64,000 nt of DNA from Candidatus Latescibacterota bacterium (GTDB lineage Bacteria; Latescibacterota; UBA2968). Location: positions 62,001 to 126,000 of the forward strand of contig JAJEDY010000059.1 of the NCBI GenBank assembly GCA_022821275.1. The letters run 5' to 3'. Shown piece after piece: positions 52,088 to 59,120 of the stretch. Made by a program: the position numbers and the translations under genes. Numbering within the stretch: the stretch's first letter is position 1; the number at the start of each line of letters is the position of its first letter. Under the pieces are notes generated by a model. That model had not been told where the DNA came from, made no database searches, and saw only the letters and a program-made list of their open reading frames with translations.

Positions 52088-53314
52088 ATGAGTAAGACAG
52101 TTTTCCTTTCTCGCAATAAACCACAGAATTCGGATGCGGTAGATATTTGCCTCAAATATCATCGCACTTTTATCGGCTATCCAGCATTAAAGAAGGACTA
52201 TTCGAATTTATCCGTAGATATGATTAACCTGAGCCTTAAGAGAGATGAGTTTGAACAAGAGCTAAACCATCTAGATGCAAGCTGCAGCAGTGATACTTAC
52301 CGGAAGCAAATAACCACAAATCTAAATCTTGTCCACGAAATCGAACCTGGCTGTATTACTCTGATTCCGCGGCCAGAAAGAGGCTTGGTCTATGCGGGGC
52401 GGGTCGAAAAATTTTTCTTTGATGGGGACCCAGCATGGGCAAAGAATTATCTTGAGTTGCGCGAGAAGCAAGATCTTGGAATTGACAATGATAACTGTAT
52501 TTCGCATGTGGCGGATGTTGCACAAGGCTGGAAGGTAGATAAATGGCGGGAAGTACCATTTTCTTCTTATCCTGCCTGGATCCGAAGATCATTCTTTGGT
52601 CGAAGCACAGTGGCTCGCATACATCCCTCGCCGTTTGGCAAACCACATGAAGTGCTTGATAAATTGATAGATAATTTTCAACAACCATCGCTCGACTGGA
52701 CAATGAATATATCGGAGATTGAACAAAGACTTGTATCAAATATCGGACCCAACGAGTTCGAGCATCTGGTTGTTGATTTACTCCAACTTGAGCAACCTGA
52801 CCGTATTTGGCATCATGTTGGTGGTAGTGGCGATGGAGGTGTGGATGGCATGGGCTTAGGGTCTAAGGGCGACCTTTGTGCCATTCTTCAGTGTAAATGG
52901 AATGGCAGTAGTTCAAAGAAGCCTGAACATTGTCAAGGGGAGTACTATTTTGCATCATTATTGGTGGAACAGCCCCATACAGACGACAGTTCTGTCCATA
53001 TTTGGAATCGCCGTAAAATAGCGGAACTCGTTAAGAAGCATGCACAACGGTTGCCTCGGGCACTGTCTATGAGGATTGGAGTCGAAATGGAGCGCGTTGT
53101 CTCGTGTGATCCTGAAATTCACAGCGGAGATCTGGTATTTTCGGGCACGCGAGTTCCCGTTGATACGCTCGTGGATTATCTCAAAGGGGGGGATAACATT
53201 GAAGAATTTCTAAAGGATTTTCCCACTGTCACACGTTGGCAGGTCAAGTCCTATCTCGAAATCTCATCCAAAGCCATAGATCATTTGGGAACACAAAGTG
53301 CGAATCCTACTTGA
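52088..53314 (+). CDS. Mrr-like restriction nuclease fused in frame to a DUF433 antitoxin domain
   Basis: A 408-residue chimeric protein. Residues 1-205 are not recognised. About 207-300 form an Mrr-like PD-(D/E)xK nuclease core: NEFEHLVVDLLQ, then GGSGDGGVDG (D253) and AILQCKW (Q268-x-K270). From about residue 334 (MERVVSCDPEIHSGDLVFSG) it is a DUF433 domain, the antitoxin that normally pairs with DUF5615. An ATG at 53087 with GGAG 5 bases upstream could start the antitoxin on its own. The nuclease part may be truncated by the junction. The DUF433 part is nearly identical to that of the gene ending at 55242. GGAG precedes the ATG at 52088. Confidence 0.78.
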   Translation: MSKTVFLSRNKPQNSDAVDICLKYHRTFIGYPALKKDYSNLSVDMINLSLKRDEFEQELNHLDASCSSDTYRKQITTNLNLVHEIEPGCITLIPRPERGLVYAGRVEKFFFDGDPAWAKNYLELREKQDLGIDNDNCISHVADVAQGWKVDKWREVPFSSYPAWIRRSFFGRSTVARIHPSPFGKPHEVLDKLIDNFQQPSLDWTMNISEIEQRLVSNIGPNEFEHLVVDLLQLEQPDRIWHHVGGSGDGGVDGMGLGSKGDLCAILQCKWNGSSSKKPEHCQGEYYFASLLVEQPHTDDSSVHIWNRRKIAELVKKHAQRLPRALSMRIGVEMERVVSCDPEIHSGDLVFSGTRVPVDTLVDYLKGGDNIEEFLKDFPTVTRWQVKSYLEISSKAIDHLGTQSANPT

Positions 53315-53423
53315 CGAGGATATACCCATTCGGCTCAGGTTTCATTACGAGAAGCATAGCACAATATGCCAGAACTCCTGGAAACGCCCGGAGGAGAGCT
53401 ATGAAACACAATCCCATTGTTGA
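53298..53423 (+). pseudogene. Vestigial DUF5615 PIN-like toxin start
   Basis: A GTG at 53298 overlapping the end of the DUF433 fusion reads VRILLDEDIPIRLRFHYEKH, which matches the conserved N-terminus of DUF5615 toxins (MRILLDEN-x-P-x-x-L). After about 20 codons the similarity ends and the frame runs to a TGA at 53421-53423, 41 codons in all; full toxins are about 110-120 residues. The remnant stands exactly where the toxin should overlap its DUF433 antitoxin. Confidence 0.65.
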
Positions 53424-53598
53424 AGAAATTCACCAGATACGGCAGAAACTCTTGGATGAGTGCGGTGGCGATCTCAACCAATTGATGGAACGCTATAAAG
53501 CCGCTGAAACACAAGATCGTGATCGCTTGGTAAGCACCATCTCTCCCCGCAAAAACCTGCGTCGTGAAAAGGAACGAAAAGGAGCACAACATGGCTAA
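53401..53598 (+). CDS. Small antitoxin-like protein preceding a PIN toxin
   Basis: A 65-residue charged helical protein (MKHNPIVEEIHQIRQKLLDE at its start, a basic tail KNLRREKERKGAQHG). A strong Shine-Dalgarno (GGAGGAG) precedes the ATG. It overlaps the PIN gene by 8 bases, the usual arrangement of a toxin-antitoxin operon. It is the likely antitoxin, but no DNA-binding motif is evident. Confidence 0.65.
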   Translation: MKHNPIVEEIHQIRQKLLDECGGDLNQLMERYKAAETQDRDRLVSTISPRKNLRREKERKGAQHG

Positions 53599-54421
53599 GA
53601 CAGTGATTCTTGAGACGAATGTGCTTTACGACATAGGGCTGAATCGCATCCGCATTGAGGATGTTAGACAACCTGGCGAGCACCTCTGTTACTCTCCCAT
53701 CTCAATCATTGAGTTGATATCTAAACTCAATGACCGATCTTTTGAAGATCGAAAGGCTGCGGCTAACGTCATTCTCAAGCACCGGATAGACGAACTTCCG
53801 GATCCCGAATCGCATCTGACGAGATTATTTGGCTACAAGTTGGCGGAACCTGCGCCCTCATACTCCGATGCTGTCCGTGCCCTGGCAACAGGTCAGAGCC
53901 TTGAGGAGGTTCGTAGAGGCGTACCGGACGACGAGGCCCTTGTCCGACATAGTTTGCATGTACCGTTTACAGCGACATGGCGCGAGAAAGCCGAGCAAGA
54001 ATGGGTGGATTCTCTCATCTCCCTAATGGAGGAGAACATCTCGGGGTTTCGAGAGTGGTACGCAAAAGATCCAAAAAAGCGGTCTTCTTCTGTGCCTAAA
54101 TTGCGAGGCGAAAAAAAGAAAAAGTTCCTCTACGAAATGAAGTCGAGAGAGTGGTTTTCCCAGGTTATATCCGCCTGCCAGATGCGTGCTTTCTTTAAGG
54201 CAGACAATAATGATCTCCGTGTGGTCACCAAACAGAAAATAAATAAATTAACTGATGCTATTACCAGGATAGAGTTCTACGCCCACATGTACACATACTA
54301 CTTGATCCGTCTCATGACGGAAGGGCTTTTGCCGAAAAAAAACGATAGTGGAGATATTGATTTCTTTCTCTACGCAACTGATGATGACCACGTCGTGGCT
54401 ACCAATGAGAAGCTGTTTTAA
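53591..54421 (+). CDS. Large PIN-domain toxin candidate
   Basis: A 276-residue protein, long for a PIN toxin (about 130). Its N-terminus has VILETNVLYDIGLNRI (E in place of the first Asp) and YSPISIIELISKL, and the C-terminus has DIDFFLYATDDDHVVATNEK with acidic residues of the PIN core. A helical insertion of about 130 residues (residues 90-220) separates them. The start at 53591 overlaps the small upstream gene. The Asp-to-Glu change at the first position may still be active. Confidence 0.65.
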   Translation: MAKTVILETNVLYDIGLNRIRIEDVRQPGEHLCYSPISIIELISKLNDRSFEDRKAAANVILKHRIDELPDPESHLTRLFGYKLAEPAPSYSDAVRALATGQSLEEVRRGVPDDEALVRHSLHVPFTATWREKAEQEWVDSLISLMEENISGFREWYAKDPKKRSSSVPKLRGEKKKKFLYEMKSREWFSQVISACQMRAFFKADNNDLRVVTKQKINKLTDAITRIEFYAHMYTYYLIRLMTEGLLPKKNDSGDIDFFLYATDDDHVVATNEKLF

Positions 54422-54690
54422 AATTATCGGTAAGCCCTGAATCGGAGCAAAAAATTAGGCAAATAGGGTGGATATATCGGCGATATGGGGCGTTTTGGCT
54501 AGCATCAGGCGGTTGATTTGACAACTTTTCAAAGACTGTTCGGGTTTTTAAAACAGCTTCTGAGAAGAAATGGCGTGCCCTCGCGGATACCGCAGGTTTC
54601 TCCCAGAGGATACGCAAGTATGGACACAGTGAAGTTACACTGGCCGGAGATAAGAGACATCCAGAGGAGAATGCTGCAAGATATCGCATC
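54422..54690. other. Gap without a convincing gene; possible decayed coding sequence
   Basis: No RNA gene or convincing open frame with a start was found. In the frame of the following DUF433 gene, codons from about 54512 read TVRVFKTASEKKWRALADTA without a stop but also without an in-frame start. It may be the decayed 5' part of an earlier gene. A third, diverged copy of the 39-base repeat at 54700 begins near 54672. Confidence 0.4.
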
Positions 54691-55242
54691 ATGCGCGATG
54701 CCGCGAAGTATCGCAAAATGCGCTTTGAAGACTACATTAAAGTTACACAGGCTGAGGACTGGAATTGGATAAAAGAAAGTGCCGCGAAGTATCGCAAAAT
54801 GCGCTTTGAAGACTACATTGAGCCACAACCTTTTGTTCGCAGTGGCAAGTTCTGCTTCAAGGGTACCCGAATAACCGTCTATGACATATTGGAATACTTG
54901 GCCGGGGGAATGACTGAGGATGAACTATTAGTTGATTTTCCGGATCTGACGCCTAAACATATCCGCGCTGCGCGGGATTTTTCTGATCTCCATAACCTCC
55001 AACTTGCACCCGGTTCTAACGATCTGGAACGCGTGGTCTCGCGTGATCCTGAAATTCATAGCGGAGATCTGGTATTTTCGGGCACTCGTGTTCCTGTTGA
55101 TACGCTCGTGGATTATCTCAAAGGGGGTTATGACATTGGAGAATTTCTAAAGGATTTTCCCACTGTCACACGTTGGCAGGTCGAATCCTATCTCGAAGTC
55201 TCATCCAAAGCTCTGGATCACTGCGGAGACAATCATGCCTAA
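54691..55242 (+). CDS. Tandem DUF433 protein
   Basis: A 183-residue protein with two DUF433 domains: about residues 45-105 (EPQPFVRSGKFCFKGTRITV) and 112-178 (LERVVSRDPEIHSGDLVFSG). DUF433 proteins are antitoxins of DUF5615 toxins, but no toxin gene follows; the HAD gene starts at once. The second domain is nearly identical at DNA level to that of the fusion at 52088-53314. The N-terminus carries two copies of AAKYRKMRFEDYI. The true start is uncertain: ATGs at 54691, 54718 and 54799 are in frame and none has a strong Shine-Dalgarno. The 54799 start fits a DUF433 protein best. Confidence 0.7.
   Translation: MRDAAKYRKMRFEDYIKVTQAEDWNWIKESAAKYRKMRFEDYIEPQPFVRSGKFCFKGTRITVYDILEYLAGGMTEDELLVDFPDLTPKHIRAARDFSDLHNLQLAPGSNDLERVVSRDPEIHSGDLVFSGTRVPVDTLVDYLKGGYDIGEFLKDFPTVTRWQVESYLEVSSKALDHCGDNHA
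54700..54819. repeat. 39-base direct repeat at the start of the tandem DUF433 gene
   Basis: Two identical copies of a 39-base word that begins GCCGCGAAGTATCGCAAAAT lie at 54700-54738 and 54781-54819, 81 bases apart. The spacing is a multiple of three, so the frame is kept. A third, imperfect copy appears near 54672-54697. This looks like recent tandem duplication of the gene start. Confidence 0.75.
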
Positions 55243-55909
55243 ACCATACCAGGCCGTCATATTTGATATGGACGGCCTGATTGTTGATACGGAAAATATT
55301 TATTATAACACCTATAACCAGACACTCAACGAACTGGGGATCGACATACCCCGCGAAGGTTATGTCCGCTGTGTTGGACACCCCGTGGAAAGCAACAGCG
55401 CAGACGCTGTCGAACGCTACGACTTGCCGATCCGCCCCGAAGACTTCCACGAAGCGTGGATGACCCGTTTTGAAAACGCGATCTCAAACCCCGATCAAAT
55501 TGACCTCATGCCCGGCTTTCTCGACCTGCTATCACACCTTCAAAACAAGCACTACAAACTCGGCATCGCATCATCCACGCCGCGCCAGCGCATGCGCATC
55601 ACGCTTCAAAATGGCGTCTTGCCACATATAAATGCCAACACACTCCACGACATATTTGGAGCTATCTTTTCGGGTAGCGACGTCATCCATACCAAACCCG
55701 ATCCAGAAATCTACTTCAAAACCGCAGCAAAACTCAATGTCCCCCCTGAAACCTGTGTCGTATTTGAAGACAGCGAGGCTGGTGTGCAATCAGGAAAAGC
55801 CGCTGGCATGACCGTCTTCGCCGTGCCCAATTTCTTCACCGCACATCAAAACCACGATGCAGCAGACCACATCCTCCCCCACCTCACCGCAGCAATTGCG
55901 GTATTGTGA
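55235..55909 (+). CDS. HAD-superfamily phosphatase, beta-phosphoglucomutase-like
   Basis: A 224-residue HAD hydrolase. Motif I is FDMDGLIVDTE, motif II IASSTPRQRM, motif III KPDPEIYFKTAAKL and motif IV VFEDSEAGVQSGKAAGM. The cap between motif I and II is the helical type of beta-phosphoglucomutase or phosphoglycolate phosphatase. GGAG precedes the ATG, which overlaps the DUF433 stop by 8 bases. It acts on a small phosphorylated metabolite that is not identifiable. Confidence 0.9.
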   Translation: MPKPYQAVIFDMDGLIVDTENIYYNTYNQTLNELGIDIPREGYVRCVGHPVESNSADAVERYDLPIRPEDFHEAWMTRFENAISNPDQIDLMPGFLDLLSHLQNKHYKLGIASSTPRQRMRITLQNGVLPHINANTLHDIFGAIFSGSDVIHTKPDPEIYFKTAAKLNVPPETCVVFEDSEAGVQSGKAAGMTVFAVPNFFTAHQNHDAADHILPHLTAAIAVL

Positions 55910-55987
55910 AGCTGCGATCAGCGGTCAGCACAAACCTTCTGGGTCGCGGCTTACACCCTGCCGCGATGACAACCGCTTGGGAGCCTG

Positions 55988-56035
55988 CCCCGTAATGCTC
56001 TTATACGGGGTCACGCCTGCATGCTTTAAGCAGGC
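55988..56035. other. Two hairpins downstream of the HAD gene
   Basis: CCCCGTA (55988-55994) pairs with TACGGGG (56004-56010), and GCCTGC (56015-56020) with GCAGGC (56030-56035). Neither is followed by a T-run, so they are not classic terminators. The rest of the 55910-56087 gap holds a repeat arm and nothing coding. Confidence 0.4.
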
Positions 56036-56047
56036 GGCCAGGATTTG

Positions 56048-56085
56048 AAGTCACACTTCATACTTCCTACTTCACACTTCTTCCT
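56048..56085. repeat. Single arm of the GAAGTGTGAAGT-type repeat
   Basis: GAAGTCACACTTCATACTTC and the following CTACTTCACACTTC are in the same word family as the palindromic element at 43555-43653, here without the opposing arm. It lies between convergent genes, just beyond the stop of the isomerase gene. Confidence 0.5.
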
Positions 56086-56087
56086 TC

Positions 56088-56882
56088 TCATGCCTTTTCC
56101 CACGTCTCATACCACTTCCGGTACCCCGTCTCAACAGGCTCGATATCGCCCACTTCAAATTCCAGTGCATAGTCCCGATCATAACCCAGTGCTTCCACCT
56201 GATCCCACACCCAGTGATAATCGATAATACCGTCCCCCAGCATGCAGCGCTCCCACTTGCCTTCCGAGTTGTAATCGCCATCCTTGATATGCACATGCAC
56301 GATGTGATTCTTAAACACATCAAAAGCGGACTTGTAATCTGCACCTGCAGCCATCAAATTGCATGGCTCGTACAAAATCCCAAAATACTTTGAATCGACC
56401 TTCTCACAAATCTCCTGGCACGCCTCTGGATTGCCAGAAATTTCGGTGCCGTGGTTCTCTATCCCCATATAAATACCCAATTTCTCGGCGTATTCCGCAG
56501 ATTCACGAAAATAAGGTACTATCGCATCAATCGAAGCGCGCTTGCCATCACCCGGCATAATGCGAATAGACTTTGAACCAAACGCCTTTCCCACATCCAG
56601 CGTCTTCTTCATCTCATCCATTGCCGCCTGTCTCTCAGCCTCTGAGGCAGCAATAAAATCTCGCCCACAGTACGACCCGATATTTGCCAATCCCACGCCG
56701 TACTTATCGCATACCCGACGCAGTTCATCCATATCGTAATCGGGATCCGTCACCGAAAAATGCGGCATGCGCCCCACCAGATCAATTTTGTCAAACCCCG
56801 CCTCGGAAATCACCTTAAACGTATAATCCAGATCCCTTTCCCGAAGCGGAAAACTACACGCTGAAATGCGCGTCACATCCAT
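56088..56882 (-). CDS. Sugar phosphate isomerase/epimerase-like TIM barrel (AP_endonuc_2 family)
   Basis: A 264-residue TIM-barrel protein. It starts MDVTRISACSFPLRERDLD, with metal-site elements MGIENHGTEISG (Glu), ILYEPCNLMAAGADY (Glu and Asn), HVHIKDGDY (His-x-His) and YALEFEVGD (Glu). This fits hydroxypyruvate or sugar isomerases and 2-keto-myo-inositol type enzymes. The start at 56882 has GGAGGA and stands one base after the DUF3604 stop, so the two genes are coupled. It may isomerise a sugar released by the DUF3604 or membrane partner. Substrate unknown. Confidence 0.85.
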   Translation of the reverse strand: MDVTRISACSFPLRERDLDYTFKVISEAGFDKIDLVGRMPHFSVTDPDYDMDELRRVCDKYGVGLANIGSYCGRDFIAASEAERQAAMDEMKKTLDVGKAFGSKSIRIMPGDGKRASIDAIVPYFRESAEYAEKLGIYMGIENHGTEISGNPEACQEICEKVDSKYFGILYEPCNLMAAGADYKSAFDVFKNHIVHVHIKDGDYNSEGKWERCMLGDGIIDYHWVWDQVEALGYDRDYALEFEVGDIEPVETGYRKWYETWEKA

Positions 56883-56883
56883 T

Positions 56884-59106
56884 TCAATCCTCCTCCACGG
56901 CATAATCTACAAAAATTGGACTGCTCCAGGCCATCTCCATATCGGTTTGCACCACGCGAACATAATACGGATTGATACCCGGCTTTGCGTTCTCATCGGT
57001 AAAATCGAACGACACCTCACCCGCGACCTGCGCCTCGGGCGCATAGTCGATTGTCACGCGCCGATTCAATGGCCCCAGTTCCATTGTCACCGCGCCATTT
57101 TCCAGATCACTTGACCCCACGTGAAAGCCGACCTTTTCAGCCGGTGCATAAGACATGCGTCTCGGCGGTTTGATACCCTGATCACCAAATAAGGGACCGG
57201 TAATCACCGAAGTATTCACCACGCATTCGATATCCACATCGCCATCGCCCGGAAGATCGAGAATAATACCACTGCGATACCCACACGCCACAGAATACCA
57301 GCGCAATCCCTCATCGGTCACATCAAAAACGCGAGAGCGCGGACTGTCAAACCGAATCTTTTCAACGCCATTAATTGCGCGCCCAGAAACCCTCAGCGTT
57401 CCCTCCCAGATCACACCGGAATAACTGCTCTTGCGACTTGCGCCCTCCCACAAAATACGCACGCGATTGCGGTCTTTTTCTCCTGCAATCGGATGGCTGT
57501 AAATCCTTTCCAATCCGCGGTACAATTCCACAGACTCATACGGCGCAGTACCCGCCACAAAAGCCGAGATCTGCGGCGTATTTTTCGTTGTAAATTCCTC
57601 CCCCATCCAATGGTCTTCGCACGCGGTATGCAGCAAAATCCGCGCACCAGTCGTCGCGTAAATGCGCCTTGCTTTGTACGCGTCCAGAACACTATCAATC
57701 GTCAACTCGGGCGCATAAACCGCGGCCAATCCCGCCTTGGCATAACGGCGATGCTGAAAACCCGGCGTATCCCCGCCCGGTCGTCCGTTGTGGCTATCGC
57801 TTCCGCCGAAAAATCCCATGCGATAATTGCGCTCCAACGTCTCCTGCAAAATCCACTCAAATGTCCCGTGATCCGAGGTCACTTCCACAGCGGGTTCCTG
57901 ATAGGGATCGTGGTATTGCAAATCGGAATGTTCGCCGCCCACATGAGCCGTAATCACCGTATCCGTCCCGCGATACGCTTCATAGACCTCGGTAATATGC
58001 CTCAAATCCGTATCTTCGTCCGATTTGTCATCCAATCCCTCATGTCCAGATCGACGGACCGGCTGATCGTGCCGCCGAAAATACACGTTGTGATGCCCGC
58101 CCCGCGTGGTTTGCGCCGACCACTCAAAGCCCGGCAAAGCGACAAATTGCCCCGGCTGATTATACGCGCGTTCCGTCTCTTGTTGCAACACCCAATCGCG
58201 TTTGCTCAAAACGTGATCATTGCGCTGGTATCCCGCAAAGTGAATCGCTGCCACATCTCGCGCATACCTGAAAAAATCGGGAATCTTCTCTGCCATAGCC
58301 ACCTGACCGCCGTGTGAGTCGCCCCAATACAGCGCGAATTGCGGTGCTGCATTGCGGCACGCAATCGGATTGCTCTGCGCGACCAGCGCACCATCTTCGG
58401 CATCGATACGGTGAATCCCCCCACGCTCCACCACACACTCATCCACCCACCGCACGCCCCCGTCTGCATCGCCAAAGCTCACGGTTTGCGGCACCTGCAC
58501 ATCATTGCCGTTGAGCGCCACATCCCCGCGATAAGAGACCGAGGGATTGCCCCAGGCATCCTCGGCCTTGACCTGAATGCGAAACGGTTTGCCAGACTCG
58601 ACAATGGACGGTGCATTGACCGTCAGCCTGACGGCCTCCCCCCCCACAATGCGCAAAGACGGAGGATCGGGCAGTGTCGCGGTCTCGCCATCTCCCGCAT
58701 CGACATCCACCCAGAAAAAGTGCTGCGCCTCGGCAAAAGTCTGCGACCGAAACCCCGGTCCCCCACCAGTCGTATCGCCATAAGTCACCGAGACCTGCTC
58801 GCCCGCTACCAGAGCGCGCCCATTTACAGTCAGCAAAAGCGACATCATGCTCTGCACCAGCGTCCCCACACGCACTTCTCTCGGCGCGTCAACAGTCAAA
58901 TAATCTGCTCCTGCGGGATCATCTATCTGAGGGGTTGCGCGGTCCGAATCCGCATCCGTATAAATCCGAATCGCCCCCCCTCTCGCAATCCCTTTTTCGC
59001 CTGCCGTATAAGTCAGCGTCCATGTGCCATAGGACCCTGCCACCACATCCTCCGGCGGACTCACTGTCGCACTCCCATATAACTTTTTTACTTCTGCATC
59101 AGACAT
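56884..59106 (-). CDS. DUF3604 family, PHP-like metallohydrolase with beta-sandwich domains
   Basis: A 740-residue protein without a signal peptide from the preferred start (MSDAEVKKLYGS). The N-terminal 200 residues are beta-sandwich-like. The PHP-like core has FALYWGDSHGGQ, VITAHVGGEHSD and GFFGGSDSHNGRPGGD, motifs expected to bind metal. The C-terminal 180 residues are again beta-rich. DUF3604 proteins are uncharacterised hydrolases found with sulfatases and sugar genes. The ATG at 59106 has GAGGAG; a reading from 59127 overlaps the next gene's end. It is grouped with the isomerase and a DUF6785 protein. Confidence 0.83.
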   Translation of the reverse strand: MSDAEVKKLYGSATVSPPEDVVAGSYGTWTLTYTAGEKGIARGGAIRIYTDADSDRATPQIDDPAGADYLTVDAPREVRVGTLVQSMMSLLLTVNGRALVAGEQVSVTYGDTTGGGPGFRSQTFAEAQHFFWVDVDAGDGETATLPDPPSLRIVGGEAVRLTVNAPSIVESGKPFRIQVKAEDAWGNPSVSYRGDVALNGNDVQVPQTVSFGDADGGVRWVDECVVERGGIHRIDAEDGALVAQSNPIACRNAAPQFALYWGDSHGGQVAMAEKIPDFFRYARDVAAIHFAGYQRNDHVLSKRDWVLQQETERAYNQPGQFVALPGFEWSAQTTRGGHHNVYFRRHDQPVRRSGHEGLDDKSDEDTDLRHITEVYEAYRGTDTVITAHVGGEHSDLQYHDPYQEPAVEVTSDHGTFEWILQETLERNYRMGFFGGSDSHNGRPGGDTPGFQHRRYAKAGLAAVYAPELTIDSVLDAYKARRIYATTGARILLHTACEDHWMGEEFTTKNTPQISAFVAGTAPYESVELYRGLERIYSHPIAGEKDRNRVRILWEGASRKSSYSGVIWEGTLRVSGRAINGVEKIRFDSPRSRVFDVTDEGLRWYSVACGYRSGIILDLPGDGDVDIECVVNTSVITGPLFGDQGIKPPRRMSYAPAEKVGFHVGSSDLENGAVTMELGPLNRRVTIDYAPEAQVAGEVSFDFTDENAKPGINPYYVRVVQTDMEMAWSSPIFVDYAVEED

Positions 59107-59120
59107 AATCGCACTCCTCT

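Noticed and set aside
45704-55242. Island as a prophage or integrative element
   Set aside because: No integrase, tail, portal or transposase genes and no flanking att-like repeats or tRNA were seen.
57493-58317. 274-residue plus-strand frame antisense to DUF3604
   Set aside because: Arginine/histidine-rich shadow with no start signal and no recognisable domain.
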